Source of the DNA: Candidatus Yaniella excrementigallinarum
GTDB lineage: Bacteria; Actinomycetota; Actinomycetes; Actinomycetales; Micrococcaceae
Assembly (NCBI GenBank): GCA_019113675.1
Contig: DXHA01000025.1
Span: forward strand, 1 to 61,767
Direction of reading: 5' to 3'
Length of the DNA: 61,767 nt
Part shown: positions 41,357-50,195 of the stretch, one piece after another
How positions within the stretch are numbered: position 1 is the stretch's first letter
How the letters are laid out: every line of letters begins with the position of its first letter
Translations under genes and position numbers: made by a program
Notes under the pieces: model-generated
Database searches by the model: none
Told to the model about the DNA's origin: nothing
Seen by the model: only the letters and a program-made list of their open reading frames with translations

Positions 41357-43195
41357 CTAGCTAAATCCGAGTCGGTCTTTTAGACTCTGCAACTCATCAG
41401 ACATTGCTGGCGGCAGTTTATCGCCAAACTTAGCGAACCAGTCTTCGATCATGGGAATTTCATCATGCCATTCATCGGCCTCAAACTTAATCGAGTTGAT
41501 TAAATCATCATGTGAAATGTCCAGACCGGCAAGGTCCAGTGCTTCGTCAGTTGGTACGACCCCGATTGGGGTGTCCGTTCCTTTTCCGGTGCCTTCTAGA
41601 CGTTCCACAATCCATTTCAGCACGCGCGAGTTTTCGCTGAAGCCGGGCCAGGAAATTTTTCCGTCAGCGTTTCGACGGAACCAGTTGACTAGAAAAACTC
41701 GTGGCAGATGGTCAACCTTGTCTTCCATATCTAACCAGTGTTGGACATAGTCACCGGCGGCGTAACCCATAAATGGCAACATGGCCATCGGGTCACGTCG
41801 AACTTCACCGACTTTACCTTCGGCTGCTGCGGTACGAGCCGACGATAGCGTTGCGCCTTTGAATACGCCGTCCTGCCAGGAGTGAGCTTCTGTTACCAGC
41901 GGGATGGCGTTGTCGCGACGCCCACCAAACAAGATGGCATCTAATTTGATGCCTTCGGGGTCGAAATACTCGTCGGCGAGCATGTCAGTCTGATCAATTG
42001 GTGTACAGAACCGTGAGTTCGGGTGCGCTGCAGGCGTCTCGGACTCTGGGGTCCAGTCATTACCAACCCAGTCGATGAGTTTGGCTGGTTTTTCCTCGGT
42101 GAGGCCTTCCCACCAAACCCCACCCTCTGGGGTGAGCGCCACATTGGTGAAGATGGTATTGCCCTTCGAGATAGCCCGCATGGCATTCGGGTTGGTATTC
42201 CAACCGGTGCCGGGAGCAACGCCGAAGAAACCGTATTCAGGGTTTACTACCCGCAAGTTCTTGTCGTCGTCGGGGGTAATCCAAGCAATATCGTCACCTA
42301 GTGTTTCGGCCGTCCAACCTTCCAGCGTCGGATCAATCAACGCGAGGTTGGTTTTACCGGTTGCCGATGGGAACGCACCGGTAATGGTATACGACTTACC
42401 CTCTGGACTGGTGAGCTTCAGAATTAGCATATGTTCGGCCATCCAGCCTTCATCCCGCGCCATAGCTGAAGCGATGCGCAGGGAGTATGCTTTTTTGCCC
42501 AGCAGCGCGTTTCCACCGTAGCCAGAACCATAGGAGACGATCGCACGTTCTTCAGGGAAATGTACGATCCATTTGGTTTCATTCGATGGCCACGGAACAT
42601 CTTCCTGGCCTTCTTCTAGTGGCGCACCCACCGAGTGCAAGGCCGGGACGAAGAACGCTTCGGTTTCCGTCATCTTCTTGAGAACATCGGTACCGATAAG
42701 CGCCATGATGCGCATGGAGAGCACCACGTAGGGACTATCGGTAATTTCCACACCAAACTTCGGATCTTTGGCGCCCAGCGGACCCATAACAAAGGGGACG
42801 ACATACATGGTGCGACCACGCATAGCGCCGTCGAAAGCCTCATTGAGAATAGCTTTCATTTCAGCTGGGTCTTTCCAGTTGTTAGTAAAGCCAGCGTCTT
42901 CTTCTTTTTCGGAACAGATAAACGTCCGCGACTCTACGCGGGCAACATCAGCGGGATCAGAGAAGGCCGCATAAGAATTCGGAAACTGTGGGTCCGTCAG
43001 ACGAACCAGTGAGCCAGCATCGACCATTTCCTGTGCGATGCGGTCGTATTCTTCCTGCGAGCCGTCAACCCAGTAGACCGAGTCCGGTTGGGTCAGCTCC
43101 GCTATTTCTTTGACCCAATCCAATAACGGTTTGTAATTGGTGGGTGCGGTGTCCTCAACCTGTGCAGCCAGACTTGAGGCGGCGTTTTCAACCAT
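41357..43195 (-). CDS. pckG: Phosphoenolpyruvate carboxykinase (GTP)
   Basis: Gluconeogenic enzyme converting oxaloacetate plus GTP to phosphoenolpyruvate, CO2 and GDP. From the ATG at 43195 (AAAGGA upstream) it has 612 residues, the family's usual length. Seen are [11 protein letters not shown], the substrate-binding GGNALLGKK, the kinase-1 P-loop [10 protein letters not shown] (about 283-292), the metal/GTP region GDDIAWI, and ILFGGRRD. An upstream frame extends to 43249 without support. It fits growth on acids made by the pca and prp routes. A perfect palindrome lies about 70 bp upstream. Confidence 0.95.
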   Translation of the reverse strand: MVENAASSLAAQVEDTAPTNYKPLLDWVKEIAELTQPDSVYWVDGSQEEYDRIAQEMVDAGSLVRLTDPQFPNSYAAFSDPADVARVESRTFICSEKEEDAGFTNNWKDPAEMKAILNEAFDGAMRGRTMYVVPFVMGPLGAKDPKFGVEITDSPYVVLSMRIMALIGTDVLKKMTETEAFFVPALHSVGAPLEEGQEDVPWPSNETKWIVHFPEERAIVSYGSGYGGNALLGKKAYSLRIASAMARDEGWMAEHMLILKLTSPEGKSYTITGAFPSATGKTNLALIDPTLEGWTAETLGDDIAWITPDDDKNLRVVNPEYGFFGVAPGTGWNTNPNAMRAISKGNTIFTNVALTPEGGVWWEGLTEEKPAKLIDWVGNDWTPESETPAAHPNSRFCTPIDQTDMLADEYFDPEGIKLDAILFGGRRDNAIPLVTEAHSWQDGVFKGATLSSARTAAAEGKVGEVRRDPMAMLPFMGYAAGDYVQHWLDMEDKVDHLPRVFLVNWFRRNADGKISWPGFSENSRVLKWIVERLEGTGKGTDTPIGVVPTDEALDLAGLDISHDDLINSIKFEADEWHDEIPMIEDWFAKFGDKLPPAMSDELQSLKDRLGFS

Positions 43196-43264
43196 GTGGA
43201 TCCTTTTTCGTATCGACTTACCAACCGCAGCATGACAATACCAGCACATCGTCGTGCCGCGAAC

Positions 43265-43280
43265 CGTTCCGGTCGGAACG
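43265..43280. promoter_or_regulatory. Perfect palindrome upstream of pckG (candidate operator)
   Basis: CGTTCC-GGTC-GGAACG is a perfect 6+6 palindrome whose GGTC centre is nearly symmetric as well, 70 bp upstream of the pckG start. It may be a repressor or activator site controlling gluconeogenesis. From 43281 to 43536 I see no gene. Confidence 0.45.
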
Positions 43281-43536
43281 AGAGTCTATGTCGCATACTT
43301 TAGCAGCCTGTTTCTCAGGTTTGGTCCAGATGATTCATCGAAACTTCACTTACGGCGAGTCATGCTTCCTAGCCAATCGCTAAAAAGTGACTAAGACTAC
43401 ATATTTTTAGGCGGAAAGCCTGGAGTTTTGCTGTGATCTCGGGATTTTGGCGGGCTATGAGAAAGTTAAATACTTTAAATTCAGGTTACTTTCTGGGGAC
43501 CATTCGCCACTCGAACTAACAATGAGCGCTTCGATT

Positions 43537-43564
43537 TTGCATTTTCGAAAAGTCGGAGTATAGT
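43537..43564 (+). promoter_or_regulatory. Promoter of tRNA-Arg(ACG)
   Basis: TTGCAT (43537-43542), a 16-bp spacer and TATAGT (43559-43564) precede the tRNA by 16 bp. Confidence 0.6.
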
Positions 43565-43580
43565 TGTATCTCGTTGCTCA

Positions 43581-43654
43581 GCGCCCTTAGCTCAGCTGGA
43601 TAGAGCGTCTGTCTACGGAACAGAAGGTCAGGGGTTCGAATCCCTTAGGGCGCG
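43581..43654 (+). tRNA. tRNA-Arg (ACG)
   Basis: A 74-nt tRNA. Acceptor GCGCCCT (43581-43587) pairs with AGGGCGC (43647-43653), discriminator G. The D-arm is AGCTCAGCTGGATAGAGC, the anticodon loop CTACGGA gives ACG, and the T-arm has GGTTCGAATCC. The A34 of this tRNA is the standard substrate of the deaminase TadA, whose gene lies at 50196. Confidence 0.97.
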
Positions 43655-43684
43655 CTTATAGCTTTCGCATTATCGTGCGGATCC

Positions 43685-43730
43685 AAGCCCTTGAGGTCTA
43701 TTGCAGATCAGATCTCAGGGGCTTTTCGTT
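43685..43730 (+). terminator. Terminator of tRNA-Arg(ACG)
   Basis: Arms 43685-43698 and 43711-43724 pair over 14 positions including two G-U pairs, loop of 12 nt, followed by TTCGTTTTT. The region 43731-43915 carries TTGACA at 43824-43829 but no well-spaced -10, and no gene is seen there. Confidence 0.85.
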
Positions 43731-43915
43731 TTTCCTCCAGGCTATGTTTTGGAATGACCATAGTCGACGTCTTTTCGAAAATGTCTTTTTTGGGGTCCGG
43801 ACGGAGTTTTCCACCGTTTTAAATTGACACAGACTTACCCACATACACTCGTCTCGACCAGATCCGCGCTGCTTAGTACTGCATAGAGTATGAGCATCGA
43901 AAGAAGGCGGCAGCG

Positions 43916-45925
43916 TTGAATACGATCCCAGATGTTGACCACATCATCCCAGATAAAACAGTGAAGCAACTCCCACCCGGCACCAAGATGGCCATAATCT
44001 GTAAATTAGCCGAATCGCTTGCTACTCAAGTAACCGATCCAGACCAATGGTATGAACAGCTTGGCCGTTACCGGATCGCAGATGGTAGTGATTGGGGAAC
44101 ACATTTGGCTGCGGGCTCCAATACCCGAGAGGACCCAATTGCACCCGAAGAGTTCCACGAGACTCTGCCGGCTGTGCTGCATAATTGGCGCCAGACCAGC
44201 CGGGCTCTTGACAACACTATGCTTACGATATCTGTGATGGCGGATCGTGCCATCACAGTAGATAAAGACACTGTCTTAGGTATCCCTTCAGATATCAAGA
44301 AATGGCGAACCGGTCACGGCTACATAGCCGACCGCTTAGGCATTGAGACGCGTCAGGCTGCTCAATACAGGGATAGAGCCCAGCTTGTCCGCCAGCAGAT
44401 GTCAACCATTGAAGGCAGCGGAGAACCACCGCAGCTTCCTATGGTTGCTACAGCATATGGTGCTGGAGAGCTGCCACCAGAAAATCTCGATACTATTGCC
44501 CGGTCTTTAAAATTAGTTAGAAAGTATCTGCGAGCAGTACGCCTTGCACCTGAAAATATTCGCGAAGTTATAGCCCAGTTGGATGAGTCGTTTCGTAATG
44601 CTGCAACCACCGTGAAACCGGCTGAGCTGTCCAAGCTTACCGATGACATGCTTGCTCAAGCCGCAGCTACTATCGATGCTGACGGTCCGCCTCCCGAAGA
44701 AGTACTTAATAAGATCGAAAATTCGTTTCGATACAAAATTGTCAATAATAAGCTTAAAGTCGAGATTATAACTGACGTTATCAATTTGGAATTATTTCTT
44801 GGCATCATGTATGCCGGGCTAAATTTTCGAGCCCATCAAAATCGCTATTCCAGTTCTCCGCACCAGGCTCGTGAGTCTGTTGACGATTTGCTTGCCGATC
44901 CTTCGGATCCACGCCCAAACAATGGGCCAACACCATCTGACGACGATGCCCATAGACAGGGCTTTATGGATGATGTCCTGACTCAATTACCTCCGGATGC
45001 CACACCGCAAAAGATTTTATCTGCTACCCAGGACAAGCTCGACGAAGAGATCAATGACCGGACAATCCACGCCGTCACCATGGACGGCCGACAGCTGTCC
45101 AAAGCTGAGATGGACCGCCTGGATCCTCGTCCTCGCCACGAGCGACTACACGATGTTTATATCGCACACTTACGTGCTACTGGCAGGTTGGATCCATCAG
45201 TGCACGGGCTATCGTTATTTGGTGGTGCACCGACTCAACTTCGCGTTGCATTAGATTATGAAACCTTTACCGGTGTCCTCGATGAACAGCTACCTGCTGC
45301 CTATGATTTACCAAAACAGCATTGCAGGCTGCCGGGCATTGCCGGCTTTGACACTGGGTCGCCACGGTACATAGAGGGACTGCAACTAGCTCCAGAACAA
45401 ATTATTGAAACTGAAAATGACGGTACGACACTCATCGAGATTGACTTGTCCAAATATAGTGACAGCAATACGAAACTCCGCATTCCCAAGCCACGGCGTG
45501 GGCACCCGTTTATATCTCGTACTACTTTCCGCGGGACGACTGCGCCACAAAACCTGCGATCTCGGCTTTGTGATGTTGAACTAATCCCCCAGGTACTTGG
45601 CAGCAGCAAAGTACTACTGGACCGTGGCCGCGCCGTCAGAACCTTTTCACATCGGTTAAAACTGGATCTGGCCAATTACGGGTCGTGTTCTATTCCCGAT
45701 TGTCGAAGCCCTGTTGCTTATACTGACGGCCACCATTTGATCTGGTGGAGCCAGGGCGGCAGTACTAACGCAGATAACGTCACACTATTATGTCCGAGCT
45801 GTCATACGCTGGTACACAAACACGTGTGGACACCTGTCTTCGATTCCAATAGCCAACTATATTGGAAACCAGCAGCCTGGCTAGATCCTACCCAGACCCC
45901 ACTACGAAACACCTATTGGAGCTGA
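43916..45925 (+). CDS. Large DUF222 / HNH endonuclease domain protein
   Basis: A 669-residue protein with a central DUF222-like helical region (about 95-300) and a C-terminal HNH nuclease domain. The domain has two Cys pairs (CSIPDC and CPSC) and the DGHHLIWWSQGGSTNADN core, so the metal site looks intact. These 13E12-type proteins are abundant and variable in actinobacteria; their role is unknown, and some may be mobile or defensive. The start is TTG with AAGAAGG upstream. It is longer than most relatives, lies just after a tRNA gene, and has A/T-richer codon use than its neighbours, which suggests horizontal acquisition. Confidence 0.85.
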   Translation: MNTIPDVDHIIPDKTVKQLPPGTKMAIICKLAESLATQVTDPDQWYEQLGRYRIADGSDWGTHLAAGSNTREDPIAPEEFHETLPAVLHNWRQTSRALDNTMLTISVMADRAITVDKDTVLGIPSDIKKWRTGHGYIADRLGIETRQAAQYRDRAQLVRQQMSTIEGSGEPPQLPMVATAYGAGELPPENLDTIARSLKLVRKYLRAVRLAPENIREVIAQLDESFRNAATTVKPAELSKLTDDMLAQAAATIDADGPPPEEVLNKIENSFRYKIVNNKLKVEIITDVINLELFLGIMYAGLNFRAHQNRYSSSPHQARESVDDLLADPSDPRPNNGPTPSDDDAHRQGFMDDVLTQLPPDATPQKILSATQDKLDEEINDRTIHAVTMDGRQLSKAEMDRLDPRPRHERLHDVYIAHLRATGRLDPSVHGLSLFGGAPTQLRVALDYETFTGVLDEQLPAAYDLPKQHCRLPGIAGFDTGSPRYIEGLQLAPEQIIETENDGTTLIEIDLSKYSDSNTKLRIPKPRRGHPFISRTTFRGTTAPQNLRSRLCDVELIPQVLGSSKVLLDRGRAVRTFSHRLKLDLANYGSCSIPDCRSPVAYTDGHHLIWWSQGGSTNADNVTLLCPSCHTLVHKHVWTPVFDSNSQLYWKPAAWLDPTQTPLRNTYWS

Positions 45926-45927
45926 TT

Positions 45928-46086
45928 ATGGCTTGGTACCGAGTAGCGTTAGGAGTTGCAATCCTCGCATTGACGGCAGTTATGCTTGTACCGCTTCCAC
46001 TTTGGTTAGCGGTGACCTTAATGAGCATCTCTTTGGTGTCTGCAGCAACCACCGCAATCCACAGAGCGTTTACCGTGGCACAGTAA
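45928..46086 (+). CDS. Small membrane protein, 52 residues, unknown function
   Basis: Begins at the ATG at 45928, three bases after the HNH stop codon, with GGAGCTG about 8 nt upstream. It encodes a short hydrophobic protein with two likely transmembrane helices (about 4-20 and 22-42). The close spacing suggests co-translation with the HNH gene. Its end overlaps the converging SixA-like gene by 17 bp. Too short for a family assignment; it may not be expressed. Confidence 0.45.
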   Translation: MAWYRVALGVAILALTAVMLVPLPLWLAVTLMSISLVSAATTAIHRAFTVAQ

Positions 46087-46591
46087 AATGGGTCATATCG
46101 GCGTCTCGACCATCAAGGCTAGCCCAATCTCCAGGAATGCTAAATACCATCATGCCAAGGGTTGGATAATGTTCGGCCATATCGATGACAGCTTCTTCAC
46201 TGGAGCTCACAGAAGCTAGGCGTATGCCCAGTTCTTGGACCCACGGCATGTGCCCGACGACTAATAACGTTCGGACTTGTTCTTCCGTCTCATTGATCAC
46301 CGACAGCGCCTGGGCCGCCGATGCCATATAAAGTCGCGAATCCAAATACGGCGTTGGGGCCTGTTCCCCCAGCTCACTGATAACCCACGTGGTGGTCTGG
46401 CGTGTTCGTAACGCATCCGAAGAAATAATGGCATCAGGATAGATACCTTGCTCTACCAGCCAACGTCCGGCAGCAGGGGCTTCGGTATTTCCTCTATCAG
46501 CAAGCGGGCGTTCATGATCCTCTACGGGTGGGTACGCTGCTTTGCCGTGCCGCAGAACAATGAGGCGTTTCTGGTCAGTATTAGTTGACAT
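46070..46591 (-). CDS. SixA-like histidine phosphatase
   Basis: A 173-residue member of the histidine phosphatase superfamily. The catalytic RHGKA motif is at about 14-18 (LIVLRHGKAAYP), followed by ERPLADRG, SSDALRTRQT and VVGHMPWVQEL with the second His. This is the short SixA-type domain, which can dephosphorylate phosphohistidine or small phosphate esters; the true substrate is unknown. It follows the GNAT gene by 16 bp on the minus strand. Confidence 0.88.
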   Translation of the reverse strand: MSTNTDQKRLIVLRHGKAAYPPVEDHERPLADRGNTEAPAAGRWLVEQGIYPDAIISSDALRTRQTTTWVISELGEQAPTPYLDSRLYMASAAQALSVINETEEQVRTLLVVGHMPWVQELGIRLASVSSSEEAVIDMAEHYPTLGMMVFSIPGDWASLDGRDADMTHFTVPR

Positions 46592-46607
46592 AAAATTCCA
46601 ATAGAGC

Positions 46608-46925
46608 TTAGCTAAAGTGTTCAGGACGAGCCGTATCCGTTGCGTCTCGGTAACGTTGATCGTCAGCGTTTTCGATCCACTTTTTTACATATGGACAGAT
46701 TGCGACAATACGGTATCCTGCGTCCAATGCGGCATCCAACGAATACTTCACGAGTTGTCCTGCCAGACCCGCGCCACGATAGTCTTCTTCTACAACAGTT
46801 TCAACGAAGATGCGCTGCTTGGTTCCATCGGCGGTTTCGTGGTCACGATAGACTTCACGTCCCGCTGTGGCACCATCAATTGTCATAGTGATGTAGCCGT
46901 TTTGTTCGTAAAATTCTGGTCGCAT
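46608..46925 (-). CDS. GNAT-like N-acetyltransferase (Gcn5-related, YidJ type)
   Basis: A compact 105-residue acetyltransferase domain (PF14542-like). The acetyl-CoA binding motif is VEEDYRGAGLAGQLVKYSLD (about 45-64), and CPYVKKWI is the conserved C-terminal block of this short family. Members acetylate small molecules or proteins; the substrate is unknown. Only one base separates it from the end of the pirin gene, so they are probably one transcript. Confidence 0.87.
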   Translation of the reverse strand: MRPEFYEQNGYITMTIDGATAGREVYRDHETADGTKQRIFVETVVEEDYRGAGLAGQLVKYSLDAALDAGYRIVAICPYVKKWIENADDQRYRDATDTARPEHFS

Positions 46926-46926
46926 A

Positions 46927-48021
46927 TTACTGCTCCTTACGACGTGCCACTGTTGGCGGATTTCTCCGAGGTCTCATCGCCACGGAGGGTAGTTCGGGTG
47001 CCGGTAGTGGTGCCGGCTGATCGGACGGGAAGTCACCATATTGGGGAAACACAGTACCGTCGGAGTAGACAGGGCCGACAACGCGCGAGGGGTCAGCACC
47101 GACCTCAAAACCCATCTCGGTCTGGTAACGTTCGCGCCATAAGCCAATCTCGTCATGAGATCGACCAACGAAATTCCACCACATCACAATGTCTTCATCT
47201 AGTGGTTCACCACCAATGAGCATGACTCGGATTGGTGAATCACCTGAGCTCAGTTGCAGCGTGGTGACACCGGTACCCAGGTAGCCCAAATGGTTTTCTT
47301 CAATCCATGCACCGTTAAAGTTTGCCGTGCACTCAATGGCCAACAGGCCGTGTTCGTGTTCTGCTGGAACCGCAATCTCCATGGTGGTATTGGGTTTCAG
47401 TGAAATCTCGGCGGCCGACAGTGGACTATAGGTTTCTACCGGCGAGGAGACCCCAAGTAGCGAGCCAATGGCAACCTTGGCTTCCCAGCCTGGCCCGGTA
47501 ATGGTTTCGGGTCGATATTGATCAAGGTGGGGTGCCACGAATCGCTGCTCTTCAGGAAATGCATACCATAGTTGGACCCCGTGCAATATGGTGGTGTCAT
47601 GAGTCGAATATTCTGAGTGGGTAATACCGTATCCCGCGCTCATGAGGTTGACCTCACCGGGCCGAATAAGTGCCCAATTACCGGCAGAATCAACATGGTC
47701 AACCCGGCCTTCGAACAGCCAAGAAACAGTAGCCAACCCGGTATGTGGATGGCGAGGTACTTGCATGCCGCCGGTTTCTGCGACGTCGTCAGGACCAAAA
47801 TAGTCTAGAAAACACCAGGCTCCGATCAGTGAACGCGCTCGCTGCGGAATGGTCCGTTGCACCGTCATGGCACGCGGGCCACCCAATGGCACTAGACGGG
47901 GTTCTAGCACCTCGACGATGTAGTCTGACCCGAGTTTTTCTTCAAAACCGGCAGATAACCCCAACGCGTTGTGCGGGGCGTTGAAATCGATCAATTCCGG
48001 GTTGGGATCAAGATTGGTCAC
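46927..48021 (-). CDS. Pirin family protein (bicupin)
   Basis: A 364-residue protein with two cupin halves. The N-terminal half has the metal ligands in HPHTGLATVSWLFEG (His residues) and later HSEYSTHD with a Glu-like ligand, ahead of the C-terminal cupin (about 190-320). Bacterial pirins act as quercetin dioxygenases or regulators of central metabolism; the role here is not determinable. The start overlaps the AhpD-like gene by 14 bp (its 3' end), consistent with an operon of redox or stress genes. Confidence 0.88.
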   Translation of the reverse strand: MTNLDPNPELIDFNAPHNALGLSAGFEEKLGSDYIVEVLEPRLVPLGGPRAMTVQRTIPQRARSLIGAWCFLDYFGPDDVAETGGMQVPRHPHTGLATVSWLFEGRVDHVDSAGNWALIRPGEVNLMSAGYGITHSEYSTHDTTILHGVQLWYAFPEEQRFVAPHLDQYRPETITGPGWEAKVAIGSLLGVSSPVETYSPLSAAEISLKPNTTMEIAVPAEHEHGLLAIECTANFNGAWIEENHLGYLGTGVTTLQLSSGDSPIRVMLIGGEPLDEDIVMWWNFVGRSHDEIGLWRERYQTEMGFEVGADPSRVVGPVYSDGTVFPQYGDFPSDQPAPLPAPELPSVAMRPRRNPPTVARRKEQ

Positions 48022-48514
48022 GTTGCTTCCCCAATCGCGTCTCGGCGCTCGGGCGAACCGGGTGGTGCGAGAGGATAGATATCCGGTTGGTGAGGTTCAT
48101 GGTCATAGCCAACCATTGCACCGCAGCATATTGTTCCTGTGTGAGGTCGCCGGAGGATATCAATTGGGCTGCTTGGACCGACTCAATGTCTTCGATGGTG
48201 GTCACTTTTTCGGCCAGTAAAAGCGCGGCACGTTCTTGGGCGGTATACAATTGTTCGGCTTCCCACCATGCCGAAAGTGTCCCGCGACGTTGGTCAGATA
48301 CTCCTGCTTTAACTGCGTAACGGGTGTGCAAGTCTAAACAGAAAGCACACCCGTTGAGTTGCGAAACCCGTAGATTTACCAGCTCAATTAATTCTTCGGA
48401 GAGCCCTGCGGCACGCGCATCGTCTCCCACTACTTTGGATAATTGTCCTACGGCCTTCCAGGCCTCCGGGTTTGATTTATCTAAGTAGAACTGCAGCGGG
48501 TCGTGCTCGGCCAT
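48008..48514 (-). CDS. Carboxymuconolactone decarboxylase family protein (AhpD-like)
   Basis: A 168-residue AhpD-type peroxidase candidate. The redox motif CAFC with a following His is in LNGCAFCLDLHTRYAVKAG (about 54-72), which marks the alkylhydroperoxidase branch rather than a true decarboxylase. AAGGAG lies before the ATG at 48514; a GTG two codons upstream is a less likely start. It is the first gene of the AhpD-pirin-GNAT-SixA run, perhaps an oxidative stress module. Confidence 0.87.
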   Translation of the reverse strand: MAEHDPLQFYLDKSNPEAWKAVGQLSKVVGDDARAAGLSEELIELVNLRVSQLNGCAFCLDLHTRYAVKAGVSDQRRGTLSAWWEAEQLYTAQERAALLLAEKVTTIEDIESVQAAQLISSGDLTQEQYAAVQWLAMTMNLTNRISILSHHPVRPSAETRLGKQRDQS

Positions 48515-48549
48515 TGCCACTCCTTGGTCAACTAAAGTCTACCCTGCAA

Positions 48550-49296
48550 CTAGATGGAATATTCTGGAGCCGCCCAGATCACCACTTCTGGGTGTTCATA
48601 GAAGCGGTAGCCCTGGCCGCGTACCGTGCGCACGGTGCCGGATAGGCGCCCCAGTTTTGCGCGCAACCGGCGGATGTGGACGTCAATGGTACGTTCGTTC
48701 GGGACTTCTTCGGTTTCATCCCATAAGGTCCCAAGTAGCTCTTCGCGGTTGACGGTTCGGCCACTATTTTCTACTAAATAGTTGAGCAATTCGAATTCTT
48801 TATAGGTTAGGTTCAGTGGCTCACCGTCTAGAAGAACTTCCCGACGGGCCAGATCAATCAGCACACCGGGTTGTCGCGTGGATACGGGTGCAGGCGCCGC
48901 TGCCAACTCTGGTGAGATAGCCTGCTGGATTGTCGGGTCTGCAGTGACTTGACGTACGACGTCGAGATCATCGCCTGTAGCATCGGCCGGGGCAATGGCC
49001 ACTGCAGCATAGGAATCGGCACCCTGGACTAGGGTTTCAACGTAGTGACGCAATTCGTTGGCCAGCCGGGTCAGCGAGGTACCGGCAGCCAGTGCAGCCT
49101 GTTCGTCCATCCCCACGTACAGTACAAAGCCGCGGGCCTCAGTTTCCATGTGCGCCGGGGCAGTATTATCGGGCTCTGAAGGAACAGCCCTGAGTCGAGT
49201 CTCATCGGCCTCCTGATACGCTCGTACTCGTTCTGCTCGGCGTTGTGCATTACGAACTGAAATGTGAACGTAACCTTGCTGGGCTGCGCTTGTCAT
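48550..49296 (-). CDS. Winged-helix transcriptional regulator lacking a receiver domain
   Basis: A 248-residue protein. The C-terminal 100 residues are an OmpR/PhoB winged helix (LTYKEFELLNYLVENSGRTV, then EVPNERTIDVHIRRLRAKLG, VRTVRGQGYRFYEHPEV). The first 140 residues are not a phospho-receiver: there is no Asp/Lys set, but a distinct globular block (RGFVLYVGMDEQAALAAG, then SYAAVAIAPADATGDDLDVV). Such hybrids are conserved in Micrococcaceae without an assigned signal. AAGGAATAACTCT precedes the start. A GTAAC-N6-GTAAC site lies about 100 bp upstream. Confidence 0.85.
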   Translation of the reverse strand: MTSAAQQGYVHISVRNAQRRAERVRAYQEADETRLRAVPSEPDNTAPAHMETEARGFVLYVGMDEQAALAAGTSLTRLANELRHYVETLVQGADSYAAVAIAPADATGDDLDVVRQVTADPTIQQAISPELAAAPAPVSTRQPGVLIDLARREVLLDGEPLNLTYKEFELLNYLVENSGRTVNREELLGTLWDETEEVPNERTIDVHIRRLRAKLGRLSGTVRTVRGQGYRFYEHPEVVIWAAPEYSI

Positions 49297-49393
49297 AGAG
49301 TTATTCCTTCAACAAACTAAACGGCGGTGACCACCGACGAAATTCGGGCCTAACCTGACTCGAACTGGTATCTGCTCTCACTAACATTGACGC

Positions 49394-49409
49394 GTAACAG
49401 TCATGTAAC
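49394..49409. promoter_or_regulatory. GTAAC-N6-GTAAC direct repeat upstream of the winged-helix gene
   Basis: GTAAC-AGTCAT-GTAAC repeats with an 11-bp period, the spacing used by OmpR-type winged-helix dimers, and fits the actinobacterial GlnR box (GTnAC-n6-GnAAC). A third GTAAC lies at 49478-49482 and the palindrome AGTGAG-CAAA-CTCACT at 49461-49476. The region 49297-49527 holds no gene. It may be bound by the adjacent regulator (autoregulation) or by GlnR. Confidence 0.5.
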
Positions 49410-49460
49410 GCAAGCGCGGACCCCTGCTTTATCTCACTATGTGGACTTTCTGGCATATTA

Positions 49461-49476
49461 AGTGAGCAAACTCACT
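49461..49476. promoter_or_regulatory. Palindrome AGTGAG-CAAA-CTCACT near the 3' end of upp
   Basis: A perfect 6+6 palindrome 52 bp after the upp stop codon. It could be a weak upp terminator (no U-run) or an additional operator for the downstream regulator gene. Confidence 0.4.
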
Positions 49477-49527
49477 CGTAACATTTCAAATCATAGCCGG
49501 TATAGCCCCAACACGGCTGTATAAGGA

Positions 49528-50163
49528 TTATTCTGTGACACCGTAGAGTCGGTCGCCGGCGTCACCCAGTCCCGGCACGATGTACGCATTTTCGTCGAGC
49601 CGTTCATCAATAGCGGCCAAGTACAACGTCATATCGAGATCTGCCAGGTGTTCCTCTAGGTAATTGATGCCTTCTGGGGCTGCCAGCAAGCAAATGGCAG
49701 AGACTCGGCGCGCATTACGTTCATAAAGAAATCGGCAGGCTTCAGCCAATGTGCCACCGGTCGCCAGCATCGGGTCGAGCAGGAATACATGGCGACCGGT
49801 AAGGTCTTTGGGCAGCCGTTCCGCATAGGTAACAATGTTCAAGGTCTCGTCATCGCGAATCATGCCCAGAAATCCAACCTCAGCGGTAGGAGCCATGCGG
49901 ACCATGCCGTCAAGCATGCCCAAACCGGCACGGAGAATCGGCACCACAAGGGGTCTGGGTTTGGCAATTTGTTTGCCGGTGGTTGTGGCAATCGGGGTTT
50001 CAATTTCGACGTCGACGACGGCCAAGTCTCGCGCCGCCTCGTATGCCAACAGCATGACGAGCTCCTCAGTCACCTGTCTGAAAATCATTGAAGAGGTGTT
50101 TTGTTTACGCAACACCGTGAGTTTGTGGGCAAGCAGCGGATGGTCTACCAAATGAACACGCAT
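49528..50163 (-). CDS. upp: Uracil phosphoribosyltransferase
   Basis: Salvages uracil to UMP using PRPP. The 211 residues show the N-terminal HPLLAHKLTVLR, the PRPP loop LLDPMLATGGTLAEA (about 128-142) and the uracil-binding C-terminal YIVPGLGDAGDRLYG. Length and motifs are typical. TAAACT ends 6 nt before its ATG and no Shine-Dalgarno is visible, so it is likely leaderless. Divergent from tadA. Confidence 0.96.
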   Translation of the reverse strand: MRVHLVDHPLLAHKLTVLRKQNTSSMIFRQVTEELVMLLAYEAARDLAVVDVEIETPIATTTGKQIAKPRPLVVPILRAGLGMLDGMVRMAPTAEVGFLGMIRDDETLNIVTYAERLPKDLTGRHVFLLDPMLATGGTLAEACRFLYERNARRVSAICLLAAPEGINYLEEHLADLDMTLYLAAIDERLDENAYIVPGLGDAGDRLYGVTE

Positions 50164-50169
50164 ATTGTC

Positions 50170-50188
50170 AGTTTAGATCACCTACAGT
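50170..50188. promoter_or_regulatory. Compact divergent -10 boxes for upp and tadA
   Basis: On the minus strand TAAACT (50170-50175) ends 6 nt before the upp ATG. On the plus strand TACAGT (50183-50188) ends 7 nt before the tadA GTG. The two start codons are only 32 bp apart, so the promoters overlap and both mRNAs would be leaderless. No clear -35 elements are seen. Confidence 0.4.
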
Positions 50189-50195
50189 AAATGGT

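Noticed and set aside
46617-47219. 200-residue plus-strand frame opposite the GNAT and pirin genes
   Set aside because: It is antisense to two well-supported genes and lacks recognisable domains.
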